64,000 nucleotides of DNA from Christiangramia sediminis (GCF_020552705.1 NZ_JAJBZG010000001.1:248001-312000); one strand, 5' to 3'; numbered from the stretch's first letter, positions 48,928-58,251 are shown. Program-made: numbers and translations. Notes: a model not told the origin generated them from the letters alone.

Positions 48928-49959
48928 CTAAAAATTGAATTTTCTTTTTCTTACCAGAAGCCAGATGACCACCGGAGCTCCAATTAGTGAAGTTATAGCA
49001 TTAATGGGTAAACTGTATTCGCTCCCTGGTAATTGAGCGATAATATCACAAATAAGCATAAGTATCGCTCCGCCAAAAATAACCGCAGGCACTAAGGTAA
49101 TATGATTTGAGGAAGGGATGATCTGTCTTATTAAATGCGGAACAGCTAATCCTACAAAAGCAATTGGGCCTGCAAAGGCCGTAATACTCCCGGCTAGTAG
49201 GCTGGTTGCTATAATGATCATAAACCGATTCCTTTTAATGTTGGTACCCAGGCTTCTGGCGTACTGTTCTCCGAGTAATAGAGAATTCAGATTCTTTATG
49301 CTCCCAATAGCGATCAATATCCCCACGAGCCAGAATAGACCAAGGATTAGAACTTCGTCCCAGCTAAGATCCCCCAGACTTCCATAAGACCAGAAAACAA
49401 ATTGCTGAAGTTGCGAAGCGGGGCTAAAATAAGCCAGAACGCTGACAATAGCCGCGGTAAGGCTGGCAAACATTAAACCTATGATAAGTATGGCCATGGT
49501 GTCTCTTAAACGAATCGAAGCTAGTATAACTGCAAAAAGCACAATTAAACTTCCAAGACTGGATGCGATAACAAGACTCCATTCAGATAAAAGAATCGCT
49601 GCGAATGAAGCACCAAAAACGGAAGCTCCCATAAAAACAAGAGCTACCCCAAGACTGGCACCACTGCTAAGTCCTAAAACATAAGGTCCGGCAAGGGGAT
49701 TTCGAAATAATGTTTGCATTAAAAGTCCGCTAACAGCCAGGCCTGAACCAGTGATAATTGCGGTAATTGCCTTTGGTAAGCGATAATTTAGAATAATATA
49801 ACGCCAGGTATCTTTTTCTACTTGCAGACCAAGTAATGAAGCGGTCACTTCCTGTATCGGAATATTTACAGAGCCCAGACTAATATTGAATAGAGCTGTT
49901 ATGATCACTGCCAGGAACAGTAAAATAATAGCAAGCGTATATTTCTTCTGGTTTAGCAT
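48928..49959 (-). CDS. btuC: Vitamin B12 ABC transporter permease
   Basis: FecCD-type permease of 343 residues with about ten helices. Typical segments are YRLPKAITAIITGSGLAVSGLLMQTLFRNPLAGPYVLG and FVGLAVPHLIRQIIPSSNH, the latter being the coupling region for the ATPase. Overlaps the binding protein gene by 1 bp and abuts btuD with no gap, so all three are translated as one unit. Substrate assigned from context. Confidence 0.88.
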   Translation of the reverse strand: MLNQKKYTLAIILLFLAVIITALFNISLGSVNIPIQEVTASLLGLQVEKDTWRYIILNYRLPKAITAIITGSGLAVSGLLMQTLFRNPLAGPYVLGLSSGASLGVALVFMGASVFGASFAAILLSEWSLVIASSLGSLIVLFAVILASIRLRDTMAILIIGLMFASLTAAIVSVLAYFSPASQLQQFVFWSYGSLGDLSWDEVLILGLFWLVGILIAIGSIKNLNSLLLGEQYARSLGTNIKRNRFMIIIATSLLAGSITAFAGPIAFVGLAVPHLIRQIIPSSNHITLVPAVIFGGAILMLICDIIAQLPGSEYSLPINAITSLIGAPVVIWLLVRKRKFNF

Positions 49960-51092
49960 TAATTCAGCGGTTTATAAAATACCTGCTCATGATCTTTTAA
50001 AAGTTCCGGGTGGAAGATTGATATTAGGTCTTTTAGAATAAGGTCAGGTCGTTGTGGACCTAGTTCATAAAAGGTGATTCCGCCGGTTGCGCCTTGTGAA
50101 AGGCTAACACTGTAAACCTTTTTTTCTTTTACCGCTTTGAATCTTTTGTAATGCTCAGATGCATTAAATAGTTGTTCGTATGAGGTAAACTGACCAGAAC
50201 TTATCCAATACTCGGCATCTTCAGCTTTTTCTATAACACTTTCAAATGCGAGAGAAAGGCTACCGTCCCCTTCAGTATCGGCATAGAGATAATTTGCATT
50301 GGCGTCTTCAATAAACTGGGCCTGCCAGGAATTACCGTAGGGCATATACCAGGTATCATTATACATGGATCCGCTAATTACATTTGGCCTGGTCCTGGCT
50401 GATCTTGCAAGTTCCTTGGCCTTTAGGTATTCAGATTTGATATTTTGAAAAATTTTAGTGGCTTCTTGTTCTTTTCCATAAAGAGCTCCAAAGAACTTGA
50501 TCCATTCAGCTTTCCCTAAAGGAGTTAACTCGGTCCAATCGCCATTGTAGATCACTGGAATTCCAGTTTTTTGTATAGTTTCGAAACTTTTATTGGAAGC
50601 GTTTATGGCAAAGCCGATAACGACATCGGGAGAAAGGTCTATAAGCACTTCGGTGTTTATGTTTTCATTCTGACCTAATTCTGAAACAGAAGCATTTTCA
50701 ATTAATTTCCTGATTCTTTCAGAAGAGATATAATTTAAACCAGGAAATCCCACTAATGTATTTTCTTCGTTTAAGGCTTCTAATGCCGGAAGGTGGGTGG
50801 TAGAAGTAACCACGATCTTTTCAACGGGTACTTCTAGGATCTGGTCATATTCAATATTTTCAGGAATCTCTGCTTTTTTTTCTTTCAGCAGATATATAAA
50901 AGGATCTTGAGCCTCCGGCCAGGGAGTATTTACTTCCAAAATACTATACCCATCAAATTTGGTAATACTAAAGCCCTGAGCATTTTCAATATCCACTTTT
51001 TTCCCTTGTTTAATAGCAGAAGTTTTATTTTCTGAATTATTCTTACAGGAGCAAATGCTGAATACTATAATTATAAAAAGTATTTTGTTCAA
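49959..51092 (-). CDS. btuF: Vitamin B12 ABC transporter substrate-binding lipoprotein
   Basis: Lipoprotein of 377 residues (signal IIVFSICSC with lipobox) of the periplasmic binding protein family used by FecB/BtuF. Segments IVVTSTTHLPALEALNEENTLVGFP and SPDVVIGFAINASNKSF fit the two-lobe fold with an alpha-helical backbone; the family is unusually long at the N-terminus here. It would deliver cobalamin to BtuC. The 88 bp directly upstream of its start carry a TACTTTTG -7-like element on the minus strand but no B12 box; the riboswitch is on the other strand. Confidence 0.82.
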   Translation of the reverse strand: MNKILFIIIVFSICSCKNNSENKTSAIKQGKKVDIENAQGFSITKFDGYSILEVNTPWPEAQDPFIYLLKEKKAEIPENIEYDQILEVPVEKIVVTSTTHLPALEALNEENTLVGFPGLNYISSERIRKLIENASVSELGQNENINTEVLIDLSPDVVIGFAINASNKSFETIQKTGIPVIYNGDWTELTPLGKAEWIKFFGALYGKEQEATKIFQNIKSEYLKAKELARSARTRPNVISGSMYNDTWYMPYGNSWQAQFIEDANANYLYADTEGDGSLSLAFESVIEKAEDAEYWISSGQFTSYEQLFNASEHYKRFKAVKEKKVYSVSLSQGATGGITFYELGPQRPDLILKDLISIFHPELLKDHEQVFYKPLN

Positions 51093-51194
51093 GACGGGTC
51101 AATTTGAGTTCAAAAGTAATATTATTTAAATTTTTGAGCCTGTTACCAAACTTATTTGTTTAATTTCGCCTTGAAATTTTGGTTCAGCACCGAT

Positions 51195-51470
51195 TTATTT
51201 CTGTGCGGATTAAAAGGGAATCAGGGGAAGTATGATTTACGAATTTAGAACTAACAATTTTAAATAAGTAAAATCTCTGATAAGAAGACTAGGACTTCTT
51301 ATTTCTTACTTCGAAAACCTGAGCTGTTCCCGCAACTGTAAGCTTAGCCCGAGAGGGTGGCTGCAATAATTCTTCAAACCACTGTTCATTAAGAATGGGA
51401 AGGTGAATTGCAGTACGTGAGCCAGGAGACCTGCCTGAATTTCAACTAGTATCGAGTGACTTTCGGGATA
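51195..51470 (+). ncRNA. Cobalamin riboswitch (AdoCbl type)
   Basis: The full core is recognisable: the leading GTGCGGATTAAAAGGGAA region, the conserved GCTGTTCCCGCAACTGTAAG (around 51320-51342), and the B12 box GCCAGGAGACCTGCCT (51421-51436). Adenosylcobalamin binding would lower expression of the plus-strand btuB-btuG transcript. Just before the ATG, GGTCGGCAG (51473-51481) can pair with GACC or CTGCC of the B12 box, so control by blocking the start region is likely; this pairing is my inference. The remaining part of this 392-bp gap (51093-51194) contains only AT-rich promoter DNA. Confidence 0.93.
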
Positions 51471-51484
51471 AAGGTCGGCAGATT

Positions 51485-53314
51485 ATGAACAGAAACTTAT
51501 ACCTTATATTCACCTTATTTATCTGTGGTTGCATTCATGTAACAGCACAGAACGATTCTATTAACTGGCTGGATGAAGTCAGACTTAGTGATATCAAACT
51601 CAAAAATAATTCGGAAGGACAATTTGTAAAGAAACTGGAGGATTCTTTAATTGAACAATCAGAACCTTTATTAACATCCTTACTTAAATTTAATTCGCCC
51701 TTCTTTTTCCGTGAAAATGGATACGGAATGGTTTCTTCAGCTTCTGTAAGAGGAACTGGCGCTTCACAAACTGCGGTGATCTGGAATGGGATTAACATCA
51801 ATTCACAATTTACCGGTCAAACCGATTTTAATACCATAAACACAAAGGTGTTTGATAATATTAGCTTACGTCCCGGCGGAGGAAGTGTGGTTTATGGAAG
51901 CGGCGCCATTGGCGGAACCATTCACCTGAATAATAAATTTAATTTTGATGGGGGATCTGAAAATGATTTAAGTATTGGCTACGGGAGCTTTGATACCTAT
52001 CAGGCTTCCTACAATGGAGATTTTTCTAATGAGAAAACAAGCCTGAAAATTGGAGTTTCGGGGATAAGTTCTGAAAATGACTATAAATACCTGGGTACCG
52101 ATGAGCTTAATGAAAATGGGGATTTTTATAATGCTTCTCTAAGCGCTTCAATAGCTCACTGGCTAGAAGATTCAAATATATTGAAGTTTTATTCTAATTA
52201 TTATCAGGGAGACCGGGGGTTTTCAGGTACACTAAATATTCCTTCCAATAGCAAATATGAAGACAGGAATTCACGAAATCTACTTGAATGGAAATCCTTT
52301 TTAGGCAATTTCACAAGTAGCCTGAAAATTGCCTGGATCAGGGAAGAATTCAAATATTATGAAAACAGGGATTCAGAAGAATTTAGTTTCGGGAATGCTG
52401 AAACAACTATTATCAAATATGATCTGGCTTATGATTTTTCTGCAGATAAGAAACTTAATCTTATCGCAGACTATAACGAAGTTAATGGAGAGGGTTCCGG
52501 GATAGCTAATGCAGAAAGAAGGATTGGTGGTTTATCGCTACTCTGGAGTCATGAAATAAACCAGTTAAATTACCAGCTTAGTGTGAGACAGGAAATTACC
52601 AATAATTATAATTCTCCTTTGTTATTCTCGGCAGGTGCATCATACCAGTTTTCTGATTGGTATTTAATTCGATTAAATTCTTCCAGAAATTTCAGGATCC
52701 CAACGTTCAATGATCTTTTTTGGTTGCAGGGCGGGAATACCATTTTAGATCCAGAAACCTCCATTCAGGCAGAGCTTGGGAATGAGTTTGTTTTCAATGA
52801 TCTAAGTATTAATCTTACAGGTTATTTTATAGATATAGATAATTTAATTCGTTGGACCCCTGATGAATACGGACTTTGGAGGCCGGAGAATACTGCGAAT
52901 GTTCATAATTACGGCGTAGAAGTATTTGCCAACTGGAAGGGAGAAATTGGTGGCAACCCATTGAACTTTAGCAGTAATTATGCTTTTACAAGATCTATAG
53001 ATCAGCAAACCGGGAGTCAGTTAATCTATACGCCGAAACATAAAGTGACCTTCTCAGCGGGTTATAAAATAGATAACTTCAATTTTCTTTTTCAGTCGCT
53101 TTATAATGGTAGTATCTATACTTCCTCAGATAATAACTACGAGCTGGATGCTTATCAACTTTCTAATTTCAGTTTAGGCTATTCCTTTTCTGCCAAGCCA
53201 AAAATTGGTCTGGAATTTAATATCAATAATATTTTCAACAAAGAATATCAAAGTTTACCCTCCCGTATCATGCCGGGGAGGTCCTATAATTCTACACTAA
53301 CTTTTAAATTTTAA
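51485..53314 (+). CDS. btuB: TonB-dependent cobalamin receptor
   Basis: Outer-membrane receptor of 609 residues, short as is usual for BtuB. Signal peptide (LIFTLFICGCIHVTAQ), plug domain (residues about 30-150; MVSSASVRGTGASQTAVIWNG, GGGSVVYGSGAIGG), then a 22-strand barrel ending in the aromatic C-terminus TLTFKF. No carboxypeptidase-like N-terminal extension as in SusC proteins. The cobalamin riboswitch directly in front and the downstream btuG-like gene identify the substrate class as corrinoids. Start codon ATG at 51485 lies in the switching region of the riboswitch. Confidence 0.93.
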   Translation: MNRNLYLIFTLFICGCIHVTAQNDSINWLDEVRLSDIKLKNNSEGQFVKKLEDSLIEQSEPLLTSLLKFNSPFFFRENGYGMVSSASVRGTGASQTAVIWNGININSQFTGQTDFNTINTKVFDNISLRPGGGSVVYGSGAIGGTIHLNNKFNFDGGSENDLSIGYGSFDTYQASYNGDFSNEKTSLKIGVSGISSENDYKYLGTDELNENGDFYNASLSASIAHWLEDSNILKFYSNYYQGDRGFSGTLNIPSNSKYEDRNSRNLLEWKSFLGNFTSSLKIAWIREEFKYYENRDSEEFSFGNAETTIIKYDLAYDFSADKKLNLIADYNEVNGEGSGIANAERRIGGLSLLWSHEINQLNYQLSVRQEITNNYNSPLLFSAGASYQFSDWYLIRLNSSRNFRIPTFNDLFWLQGGNTILDPETSIQAELGNEFVFNDLSINLTGYFIDIDNLIRWTPDEYGLWRPENTANVHNYGVEVFANWKGEIGGNPLNFSSNYAFTRSIDQQTGSQLIYTPKHKVTFSAGYKIDNFNFLFQSLYNGSIYTSSDNNYELDAYQLSNFSLGYSFSAKPKIGLEFNINNIFNKEYQSLPSRIMPGRSYNSTLTFKF

Positions 53315-53316
53315 TC

Positions 53317-54387
53317 ATGAACTACAAACATTTTCTATTCTTACTATCAATTTTATTATTCCTTAATTCCTGTGAAGATGATACCGATTGCTGCCCGATG
53401 CCTGAGCCCACTGCAGATTTTGCAAGCGGAACCTTTGTTTTGAATGAAGGTAATTTTGGTTCTGGAAATACCTCGGTTAGTTATATCAATGAAAATACAG
53501 GAGAGGTTCAGAATCAAGTATTTAATAATATCAATGGTTTTGAGCTTGGAGATACCGCTCAAAGTATTGAAATGCATGAGGACCTTGCGATTATTGTAGT
53601 AAATGTCTCCAATAAAATAGAAATAGTGAACAGGTACACCTTTGAAACGCTGGGAACTATAAATGCCAATCTCCAAAATCCTCGTTTTGCCGAAGTAGTT
53701 GGCGGCAATATATATGTTAGTAACTGGGGGGACGGGAGTAATCCTGATGATGATTTCGTGGCAGTTTTTAATCTTACCGACTTTTCATTTATTAAATCCA
53801 TTTCGGTAGCCGAAGGGCCTGAGAAAATGACTTCAGTAGAAAATTCACTTTATGTGGCTCACAAAGGAGGTTTTTCTTTCAATAATATAATTTCAGTGAT
53901 AGACGCCCGGGCAGATGTTGTCACTGCTGAAATTGAAGTAGGAGATCTGCCAAACTCCATGGTCATATCAGGCTCAGATCTTTGGGTATTATCTTCCGGG
54001 AAACCTTCTTATGCTGAAGTTGAAACCGCTGGGGAATTGTCAAAAATTAATATAAATACTAATGAAGTTGTAGAAAGTTTTGAGTTTCCAGAGAGCAACC
54101 TTCATCCTGAAAATCTAAATTTGGTGGGCACCGATGCATATTTCACTATCGGAAAATCTCTATATAATTATTCTCCAGGAGGCACATTACCATCTTCCGC
54201 AGAATTTAGTTTCGATGAAGCAGCAGTACTATATGGGTTTGAGATCCACAATGAAAAGATCTATATCGCTTCTCCCAATGCCGATTTTACAGGAGACGGG
54301 AATCTATATATCTATGATCTAAATGACGGAAGTCTTCTGGAGCAGTACAAGACTGGAATAAATCCTAATGGAATTTATTTTAACTAG
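53317..54387 (+). CDS. btuG: BtuG-like surface lipoprotein (beta-propeller)
   Basis: Lipoprotein of 356 residues (signal LFLLSILLFLNSC). The mature part is a YncE/DUF5074-type seven-bladed beta-propeller: blade-like repeats are NTSVSYINENTGEV, AIIVVNVSNKIEIVNRYTF, YVSNWGDGSNPDDDFVAVFNL and so on, each about 40-45 residues. In Bacteroides, BtuG proteins of this fold sit on the cell surface, bind cobalamin very tightly and hand it to BtuB. Its position 2 bp after btuB under the riboswitch supports the same role here. A bidirectional terminator follows. Confidence 0.88.
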   Translation: MNYKHFLFLLSILLFLNSCEDDTDCCPMPEPTADFASGTFVLNEGNFGSGNTSVSYINENTGEVQNQVFNNINGFELGDTAQSIEMHEDLAIIVVNVSNKIEIVNRYTFETLGTINANLQNPRFAEVVGGNIYVSNWGDGSNPDDDFVAVFNLTDFSFIKSISVAEGPEKMTSVENSLYVAHKGGFSFNNIISVIDARADVVTAEIEVGDLPNSMVISGSDLWVLSSGKPSYAEVETAGELSKININTNEVVESFEFPESNLHPENLNLVGTDAYFTIGKSLYNYSPGGTLPSSAEFSFDEAAVLYGFEIHNEKIYIASPNADFTGDGNLYIYDLNDGSLLEQYKTGINPNGIYFN

Positions 54388-54411
54388 GAACTGAAAATTT
54401 AAGCATATAAA

Positions 54412-54437
54412 AACCCGCTCAAGAGCGGGTTTTTTAC
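54412..54437. terminator. Bidirectional terminator after btuG
   Basis: Stem AACCCGCTC / GAGCGGGTT with two-base loop extension and T tracts on both strands, between the convergent btuG and S41 protease genes. Confidence 0.9.
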
Positions 54438-54459
54438 TTTTATGAATATTCGGCTGAAA

Positions 54460-55971
54460 TTATTCTACAGAATTAGAGTTGGTTTTAATATTCTCACTCT
54501 CGATATACATTCTCTGATAATCATGCTGAAAAGCTTTTCTTTCACTAATCATTTCTGTAGGGATTATTCCTTCTTTAATAGTTCTATTCGCTGATCTAGT
54601 TGGGTCTATCTGATCCAAAGCAAGAGACAATAAAGGCTCATTAGGATCTCCAAGAACTCCGTAAGTACTAATGAATTCCTGTTGTTCAAAATCTGGAACC
54701 AATCCTCCTGGGTAGGCTTCATTATTTTTATTAACTAATGAAAGAATCAAGGGTTGGATCGCATACTTATGATTTGGATTTATAGCAGCAGTTTTATCGA
54801 AGTTAGGAGCAGTTGAATCGTAATAAGTATCTGAACCCTGCACTTTTCCAACTGTTTTAGTACCTATATGGATAACATCTATAAAAGGCTCTAAGCCGTT
54901 CATCACTAATTCACTGGCAGAGGCAGATGAACCTGTTGCAATTATATATACCTTATTTAAGTTTAGACTATTTGTAGGGGCAGAACTGTTTTGCCAGTTT
55001 ACGGTATCATCCATACTAATAGTTAGATCACTACCCTGGTTTTGGTAAACACTTTGTATATAGTCATTGTATTGAAACTTTACAAAAGGTTGATCGTCAA
55101 ATTGACCCGTGATCATACTGGCTAGATCTATAGATGTGTCAATTCTTCCTCCACCATTGTATCTTAAATCAAGAATTAATTCAGTAACATTTTCAGATTT
55201 AAATTGACCAAATGCATCATTCAATGCTCCCGAATAATTAAAGGTGAATGAATTGTACATAATGTAACCAACTTTAGTTCCACTAAGATCAATAGTCTTA
55301 GCAACAAGAACCGGGTTTTCATCAACTGTAGTCTTAGAAACATCAATGGTGTTTTCAGTTGTTGAGATGCCATCATTTTCAATTTTACCTAAAGTCAACG
55401 TATAAGAGTCTGACGCTAAAAGATCAGTATAATTATTTACGTTAAGCTCAGTTCCGTTTATTTCGGTAAATACCATTCCTCTTTTAATCCCTGCGTCTTC
55501 TGCAGGTGTATTTGGTATAACATACCTTACATAAAGAATAAGTTCGTTACATTCTGCACAAACTCGAGTAATACCATAATCCATACCGGTGCTGGTAGTA
55601 GTTCCTGCGAACATGTTTTCTAACTCTTCATAATCATCAACTATCCAGCTGAAACGATCAGTAACCGGGTAATTCAATAAAAGGCCGTCATAAAATAAGT
55701 CCTCTGGAGAATCCCAATCCATTAACCAGTCATTTAACTCTGATTGATCGGCAAAAAAGTCATCCTCATATATCGCCATGTCATCATTATAATAATACCA
55801 GACGTCCATCGCTTTATATTCAAAATCCCGAATCTCTAATTGGAGATCATCTTTTGGTTCTTCACCAGGCAACTCAGACTGTCCGGGAACATCATCCATA
55901 TCGTCGTTGGCACAGGAAGTCAATAGTCCACCCGTAAAGATAAAAAGCATTAAATATTTATAAATTTTCAT
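54460..55971 (-). CDS. S41 family C-terminal-processing peptidase (lipoprotein)
   Basis: Exported protease of 503 residues with lipobox LLTSC. N-terminal helical cap (EIRDFEYKAMDVWYYYNDDMA), a PDZ domain (VIPNTPAEDAGIKRGMVFTEINGTEL) and the S41 catalytic domain: LILDLRYNGGGRID, the nucleophile Ser in IATGSSASASELVMNGL and the general base Lys in GTKTVGKVQGSD. It resembles tail-specific proteases acting in the periplasm or on the surface. Transcribed towards btuG; its upstream region of 140 bp lies back to back with the ECF sigma gene. Confidence 0.93.
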   Translation of the reverse strand: MKIYKYLMLFIFTGGLLTSCANDDMDDVPGQSELPGEEPKDDLQLEIRDFEYKAMDVWYYYNDDMAIYEDDFFADQSELNDWLMDWDSPEDLFYDGLLLNYPVTDRFSWIVDDYEELENMFAGTTTSTGMDYGITRVCAECNELILYVRYVIPNTPAEDAGIKRGMVFTEINGTELNVNNYTDLLASDSYTLTLGKIENDGISTTENTIDVSKTTVDENPVLVAKTIDLSGTKVGYIMYNSFTFNYSGALNDAFGQFKSENVTELILDLRYNGGGRIDTSIDLASMITGQFDDQPFVKFQYNDYIQSVYQNQGSDLTISMDDTVNWQNSSAPTNSLNLNKVYIIATGSSASASELVMNGLEPFIDVIHIGTKTVGKVQGSDTYYDSTAPNFDKTAAINPNHKYAIQPLILSLVNKNNEAYPGGLVPDFEQQEFISTYGVLGDPNEPLLSLALDQIDPTRSANRTIKEGIIPTEMISERKAFQHDYQRMYIESENIKTNSNSVE

Positions 55972-56111
55972 AATAATGATTAGGGTTAATAATTTCGATG
56001 CAATTTTTGCTAAAAATAGTCACATAATTAGAATTAAAAAATTTATTGTAACAAATCTCTTTTACATTCGTCGTAAGCTTGAGAAGGCATTGTATAACTA
56101 ACCATCATTAA

Positions 56112-56621
56112 ATGAAAGAAAGCACCTTCCTGAATATTATAGATCCTGTTAAGGATAAAATGTATCGTATGGCTTTACGACTGTTAACTTCTAAAGAAGC
56201 AGCCGAAGATGCCACCCAGGAAGTGATTCTGAAATTATGGAAACGCAAAGATAAAATCAAGCATTATGCCAATATTGAAGCATTTGCCATGACTGTTACA
56301 AAAAACTACTGTTTGGATCAATTAAAACTTAAACAGAATAATAATTTGCGAATCGTTCATCAAAACTATGAAAGTCACCATGCTTCTCTACAAACTGAAA
56401 TAGAGGTAAATGATGAAATGCAGTGGTTAGGCAGGATTGTTGCCAGGTTACCGGAACAACAGAAGATGATATTTCAGTTACGGGATATTGAACAGTATGA
56501 TTACGACGAGATCGCTAAGATCATGGATATGAACCAAACAGCAATTAGAGTGGCCTTGTCCAGAGCCAGAAAAGCGATCAGAGAAAATTTAATAAAAAAA
56601 CATAACTATGGAATTAGATAA
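56112..56621 (+). CDS. ECF RNA polymerase sigma factor
   Basis: Extracytoplasmic-function sigma factor of 169 residues. Region 2 (MYRMALRLLTSKEAAEDATQEVILKLWKRKDKI) and region 4 (LPEQQKMIFQLRDIEQYDYDEIAKIMDMNQTAIRVALSRARKAIRE) are complete and joined by a short linker, typical of ECF factors. The next gene overlaps it by 14 bp and likely encodes its antagonist. Which promoters it reads is not visible; the upstream region has no obvious GAACTT/TCTGA-type ECF site. Confidence 0.93.
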   Translation: MKESTFLNIIDPVKDKMYRMALRLLTSKEAAEDATQEVILKLWKRKDKIKHYANIEAFAMTVTKNYCLDQLKLKQNNNLRIVHQNYESHHASLQTEIEVNDEMQWLGRIVARLPEQQKMIFQLRDIEQYDYDEIAKIMDMNQTAIRVALSRARKAIRENLIKKHNYGIR

Positions 56622-57057
56622 AATTGAAAGACTTCTAGAGCGCTATGATGAAGGGGAAACTTCGCTGGCTGAAGAGAAGTTGCTTCGGGAGTATTTCCTG
56701 AATGAAGAGGTTCCTGAACATTTGATGAGTTATAAATTAATGTTCATGTTTTCGGCTAAACAGGTTGAAGAAACCTTTGAAAAGAAGACTAAGGTAAATT
56801 CAACTAATAACTGGTATACCTGGTCGTCTATAGCGGCAATACTAATTATAGCCCTGGGAATCTTTTTCTTTAATGATTCTTCTCGAACACTTAATGAAAG
56901 CGACCTGGGAACTATAAGCGATGAGGAACTAGCACTTCAAAAAACAAAGGAGACCCTGAATATGGTATCTCAGTTTATGAATGAAGGAAAATCTGACCTC
57001 GTTTACCTGAAAGAGTTTAATAAAACAACAAATAGAATAATAGAAATAGATCAATAA
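56608..57057 (+). CDS. Putative anti-sigma membrane protein
   Basis: Protein of 149 residues: a cytoplasmic helical N-terminal domain (ELDKIERLLERYDEGETSLAEEKLLREYFL; ten to ninety) of the kind seen in Bacteroidota anti-sigma-like proteins, one membrane helix (WSSIAAILIIALGIFFF, about residues 69-86), and a periplasmic tail with helices (GTISDEELALQKTKETLNMVSQF). The 14-bp overlap with the sigma gene is the usual layout for a sigma/anti-sigma pair. No zinc (HxxxCxxC) motif. Assignment by position and topology. Confidence 0.75.
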   Translation: MELDKIERLLERYDEGETSLAEEKLLREYFLNEEVPEHLMSYKLMFMFSAKQVEETFEKKTKVNSTNNWYTWSSIAAILIIALGIFFFNDSSRTLNESDLGTISDEELALQKTKETLNMVSQFMNEGKSDLVYLKEFNKTTNRIIEIDQ

Positions 57058-57069
57058 AAACCAGAAACT

Positions 57070-57597
57070 ATGAATAGATTAATAATTACCCTCCTGTTAG
57101 CCCTGGCTCCTATGTTTTCCCAATCTCAGAGTTTTGAGAAATATGAAGACATGAAAGATGTGGATGCTATGGTGATGACCAGTAAAATGTTTAAAATGCT
57201 GGCGAAAGTAGATTTAAGTGAGAACGATCCTGAAGCAAGAGAATACATGAAACTTATAGAAAATCTGGACCGTATTCAGATTTATAAGTCTTCCAATGCA
57301 AATGTGATGTCTCAAATGGCCACCGACGTAAAATCATATCTTCAAAAAGGTTCTTTAGAAGAGCTTATGAGAGTGAATGATGACGGCAAGAATATTAAAT
57401 TTTACTCTTTACCGGGTAAGAATGATAATTATGTGCGAGAGCTGTTTATGTTCCTGGAAGGTTCAGAAGGGGATAAGCCAATGACGGTGATCTTGAGCAT
57501 TACGGGAGAAATTGATTTATCTCAATTATCCAAATTAACATCAGACCTTAAAGTACCTGGAGCTGAAGAATTAAAGAAAGCCAACAAAAAATCATAG
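57070..57597 (+). CDS. DUF4252 secreted protein
   Basis: Exported protein of 175 residues (signal LIITLLLALAPMFSQSQ). The DUF4252 domain is seen in MVMTSKMFKMLAKVDLSEND, LIENLDRIQIYKSSN and the C-terminal MTVILSITGEIDLSQLSKL. Found almost only in Bacteroidota, usually next to an ECF sigma factor, as here. Function unknown; probably an effector or sensor of the same envelope circuit. Followed after 3 bp by a second member of the family. Confidence 0.88.
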   Translation: MNRLIITLLLALAPMFSQSQSFEKYEDMKDVDAMVMTSKMFKMLAKVDLSENDPEAREYMKLIENLDRIQIYKSSNANVMSQMATDVKSYLQKGSLEELMRVNDDGKNIKFYSLPGKNDNYVRELFMFLEGSEGDKPMTVILSITGEIDLSQLSKLTSDLKVPGAEELKKANKKS

Positions 57598-57600
57598 ATC

Positions 57601-58230
57601 ATGAAATCAATTAAATTTTTATTCGCAATATTATTTACGTCTGTTTTAGTATCCTGTAATAATGAACAGTCGCTTCAGAAATATTATGTAGAAAATCAGG
57701 AGGATACAGATTTTCTTGCCCTGGACGTTCCAACGAGTATGTTCACTAATAGTGCTTCGCTGGAATTAGAAGAGAAAGAGACCCTGGAGAGTATTAAGAA
57801 AATTAATGTTCTGGCGCTTAAGAAAGAGGAAAATCCGGAGAAGTTTGAAGAAGAAAAATTAAAGCTCGCCGAGATCTTTAAAGATGAAAAATATCAGTTA
57901 CTTATGAAGTATGGTGGTGGAAATAGAAAAGCCGAACTATACTTTACCGGGGAAGAAGATGCTATAGACGAATTGATCGTGTATGGATATGACGATGAGA
58001 AAGGACTAGGTATAGCAAGAGTTTTAGGGGAGAATATGAATCCACAAAAAATCATGCAACTTATGAAATCTCTTGATGGAGATAATATAGATGTAGAAGG
58101 ATTAAAAGGACTGGGACAAATTTTTGAAGATTCCTCTGCAAAGAATGATTCTATAAAGATCGAGACTAAGATTGAAATAGGAGATAGTCCTAAAGATACT
58201 TTGAAAGAAAAAAAGGCTACTGAAATGTAG
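57601..58230 (+). CDS. DUF4252 lipoprotein
   Basis: Lipoprotein of 209 residues (signal LFAILFTSVLVSC). Second DUF4252-type protein of the cluster, with DFLALDVPTSMFTNSASLELEE and a core around ELIVYGYDDEKGLGIARVLGE. The C-terminal 30 residues are Lys/Asp-rich and may reach into solvent. Being tethered while its paralogue is free, the two may interact at the outer membrane. Closes the sigma operon; terminator 22 bp downstream. Confidence 0.85.
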   Translation: MKSIKFLFAILFTSVLVSCNNEQSLQKYYVENQEDTDFLALDVPTSMFTNSASLELEEKETLESIKKINVLALKKEENPEKFEEEKLKLAEIFKDEKYQLLMKYGGGNRKAELYFTGEEDAIDELIVYGYDDEKGLGIARVLGENMNPQKIMQLMKSLDGDNIDVEGLKGLGQIFEDSSAKNDSIKIETKIEIGDSPKDTLKEKKATEM

Positions 58231-58251
58231 TATTTAATTAGTTGAAAAGAA

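Noticed and set aside
48136-51092. Siderophore (FecBCD-type) importer as the name for the ABC genes
   Set aside because: Possible from family membership alone, but the divergent cobalamin riboswitch with btuB and btuG makes cobalamin transport the better explanation.
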